Made by a program: the position numbers and the translations under genes. The notes beneath the pieces were generated by a model that saw only the letters and a list, made by a program, of their open reading frames with translations, did no database searches and was not told where the DNA came from. Positions 63,202-64,000 of a DNA stretch of 64,000 nt are shown here, one piece after another. The stretch is from positions 1-64,000 of the forward strand of contig NZ_QUZZ01000015.1 in NCBI RefSeq assembly GCF_003545695.1. Reading direction: 5' to 3'. Origin of the DNA: Taibaiella helva (GTDB taxonomy: Bacteria > Bacteroidota > Bacteroidia > Chitinophagales > Chitinophagaceae). Numbering within the stretch: the stretch's first letter is position 1; the number at the start of each line of letters is the position of its first letter.

Positions 63202-64000
63202 CAAACTGCCTTCAATATTCAGAACTCACTCAACGATGATCCCAACTGGCCCAAGGCGTATCTGAATGTACTGCAATTCAACAATAAATTCGAATTGGTA
63301 AAAAGGGGAGCAGTGACAATCATTTCTACATTGACCTTGAATAATAGTAATAACATTCCATCGCTGTATATTTTCAATTATGCCAATGATGGTGGATACG
63401 TTGTGATGCCCGCCGATTGCCGGTTCGAACCCATCAGCGCATTTGTTGAAAAAGGCAATCTTGGTGAAACAGAGAAAATACCTCCTGCTTTGGCTGCCTG
63501 GTTTCTCACAACAAGGGCGATCATTGAAGGCATACGAAACGGCGAAATGGCAGATGCTATAGATGATCATAGAGCTTCCTGGGTCCAAATGGGCGCATTG
63601 ATTCCTGCGGTTTACGAAAATAGAGTTCTCCTCTATTTAAAGGTTTTGGAGAACGCCAGAATTTGCTTTCCCGATTTGATTCAGCTTAAAGAGCCTTTGG
63701 TCAATAATAATTGGGGGCAGGGCTGCAGCTACAATAATCTTATTCCCGTTGGCGGTTGTTCCATGGATTGTGGAAAAGCCTTAACCGGATGCGTTGCAAC
63801 AGCTGGCGCCATTCTTTCGCACTATTGGGCAGCACCCAGCACTGCCTTAAATTATAATTATGCTGCGATGGACCGTAACAATGGGGATACCGGTGTCCAG
63901 CGGTTGATGCTGAACATTGGTCAAACTGTCCATATGGATTGGAACTGTGGCGAATCAAGTGCGGACACAAAAGACCTTCGTAACTTCTATAGGTACTATC
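63202..64000 (+). pseudogene. Rhs fragment fused in frame to a C10 (streptopain-like) cysteine protease, cut by the window end
   Basis: The frame opens right after the TAG at 63199-63201 and stays open to the window edge with no ATG until about 63406. The first 35 codons duplicate residues of the Rhs protein (QTxFN...LNDDP.WPKAYLNVLQFN.KFELV), with a short deletion. A propeptide-like domain follows (YIFNYANDGGYVVMPADCRFEPISAFVEKGN), then the start of a C10 protease: WGQGCSYNNLIPVGG and GKALTGCVATAGAILSHYW, with catalytic Cys at codon 63790-63792. The catalytic His lies beyond the edge. No ATG or promoter is visible at the junction, so it is either a silent cassette or a start-less remnant; labelled a pseudogene with reserve. 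Confidence 0.55.

Overview
The window reads as chromosomal DNA of a Bacteroidota bacterium, most likely Chitinophagaceae-like. The evidence is four kinds of signal. Secreted proteins end in type A (per-residue 'PNPA...' motif) or type B (gliding-motility-type 'PNAFSPNGDG') Por secretion (T9SS) sorting domains. Promoters match the Bacteroidota -7 element TAnnTTTG. Several hybrid or membrane-bound TPR histidine kinases pair with NarL-type regulators. GLPGLI-like, DUF3175 and DUF6443-Rhs proteins are also present. No rRNA, tRNA, CRISPR array or intact insertion sequence was seen.

Layout. 1-10.5 kb: a cut secreted-protein gene, a degenerate stand-alone receiver, a kinase/regulator pair, a START protein and two large T9SS beta-propeller-like proteins. 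10.6-15.2 kb: a second kinase/regulator pair and two secreted proteins. 15.2-21.6 kb: an alpha/beta hydrolase, a VOC protein, a GLPGLI-like protein, an orphan kinase and an M28 peptidase. 21.6-24.4 kb: a non-coding accessory patch with a nine-unit 42-bp tandem array between two hairpins, an XRE regulator, small unknown genes and the decayed tail of a serine hydrolase. 24.4-33.5 kb: more T9SS cargo, including a 1616-residue repeat protein, and an isolated lanthipeptide-like precursor gene.

33.7-49.2 kb is mostly regulation and metabolism: a membrane TPR-LuxR protein, two SRPBCC sets (one in an operon with an ArsR repressor), a Crp-family regulator beside an SDR gene, a siderophore-interacting protein, katG, a fourth TPR kinase, a beta-helix T9SS protein, and a TetR gene upstream of a three-gene membrane/rhodanese operon. 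Several of these regulators sit beside clean palindromes that overlap promoters and are probably their operators.

49.2-64 kb is a polymorphic-toxin type locus on the plus strand: a large TolB-like/outer membrane protein, a coiled-coil outer membrane protein, an Rhs partner protein, and a DUF6443 Rhs protein whose AT-rich tip carries a His/Cys (caspase-like clan CD) protease signature. A small membrane-anchored candidate immunity gene follows, then an Rhs fragment fused in frame to a streptopain-like (C10) cysteine protease that runs off the window. The most interesting items are the orphan RiPP precursor, the Rhs protease tip with the second protease cassette behind it, and the 42-bp array.
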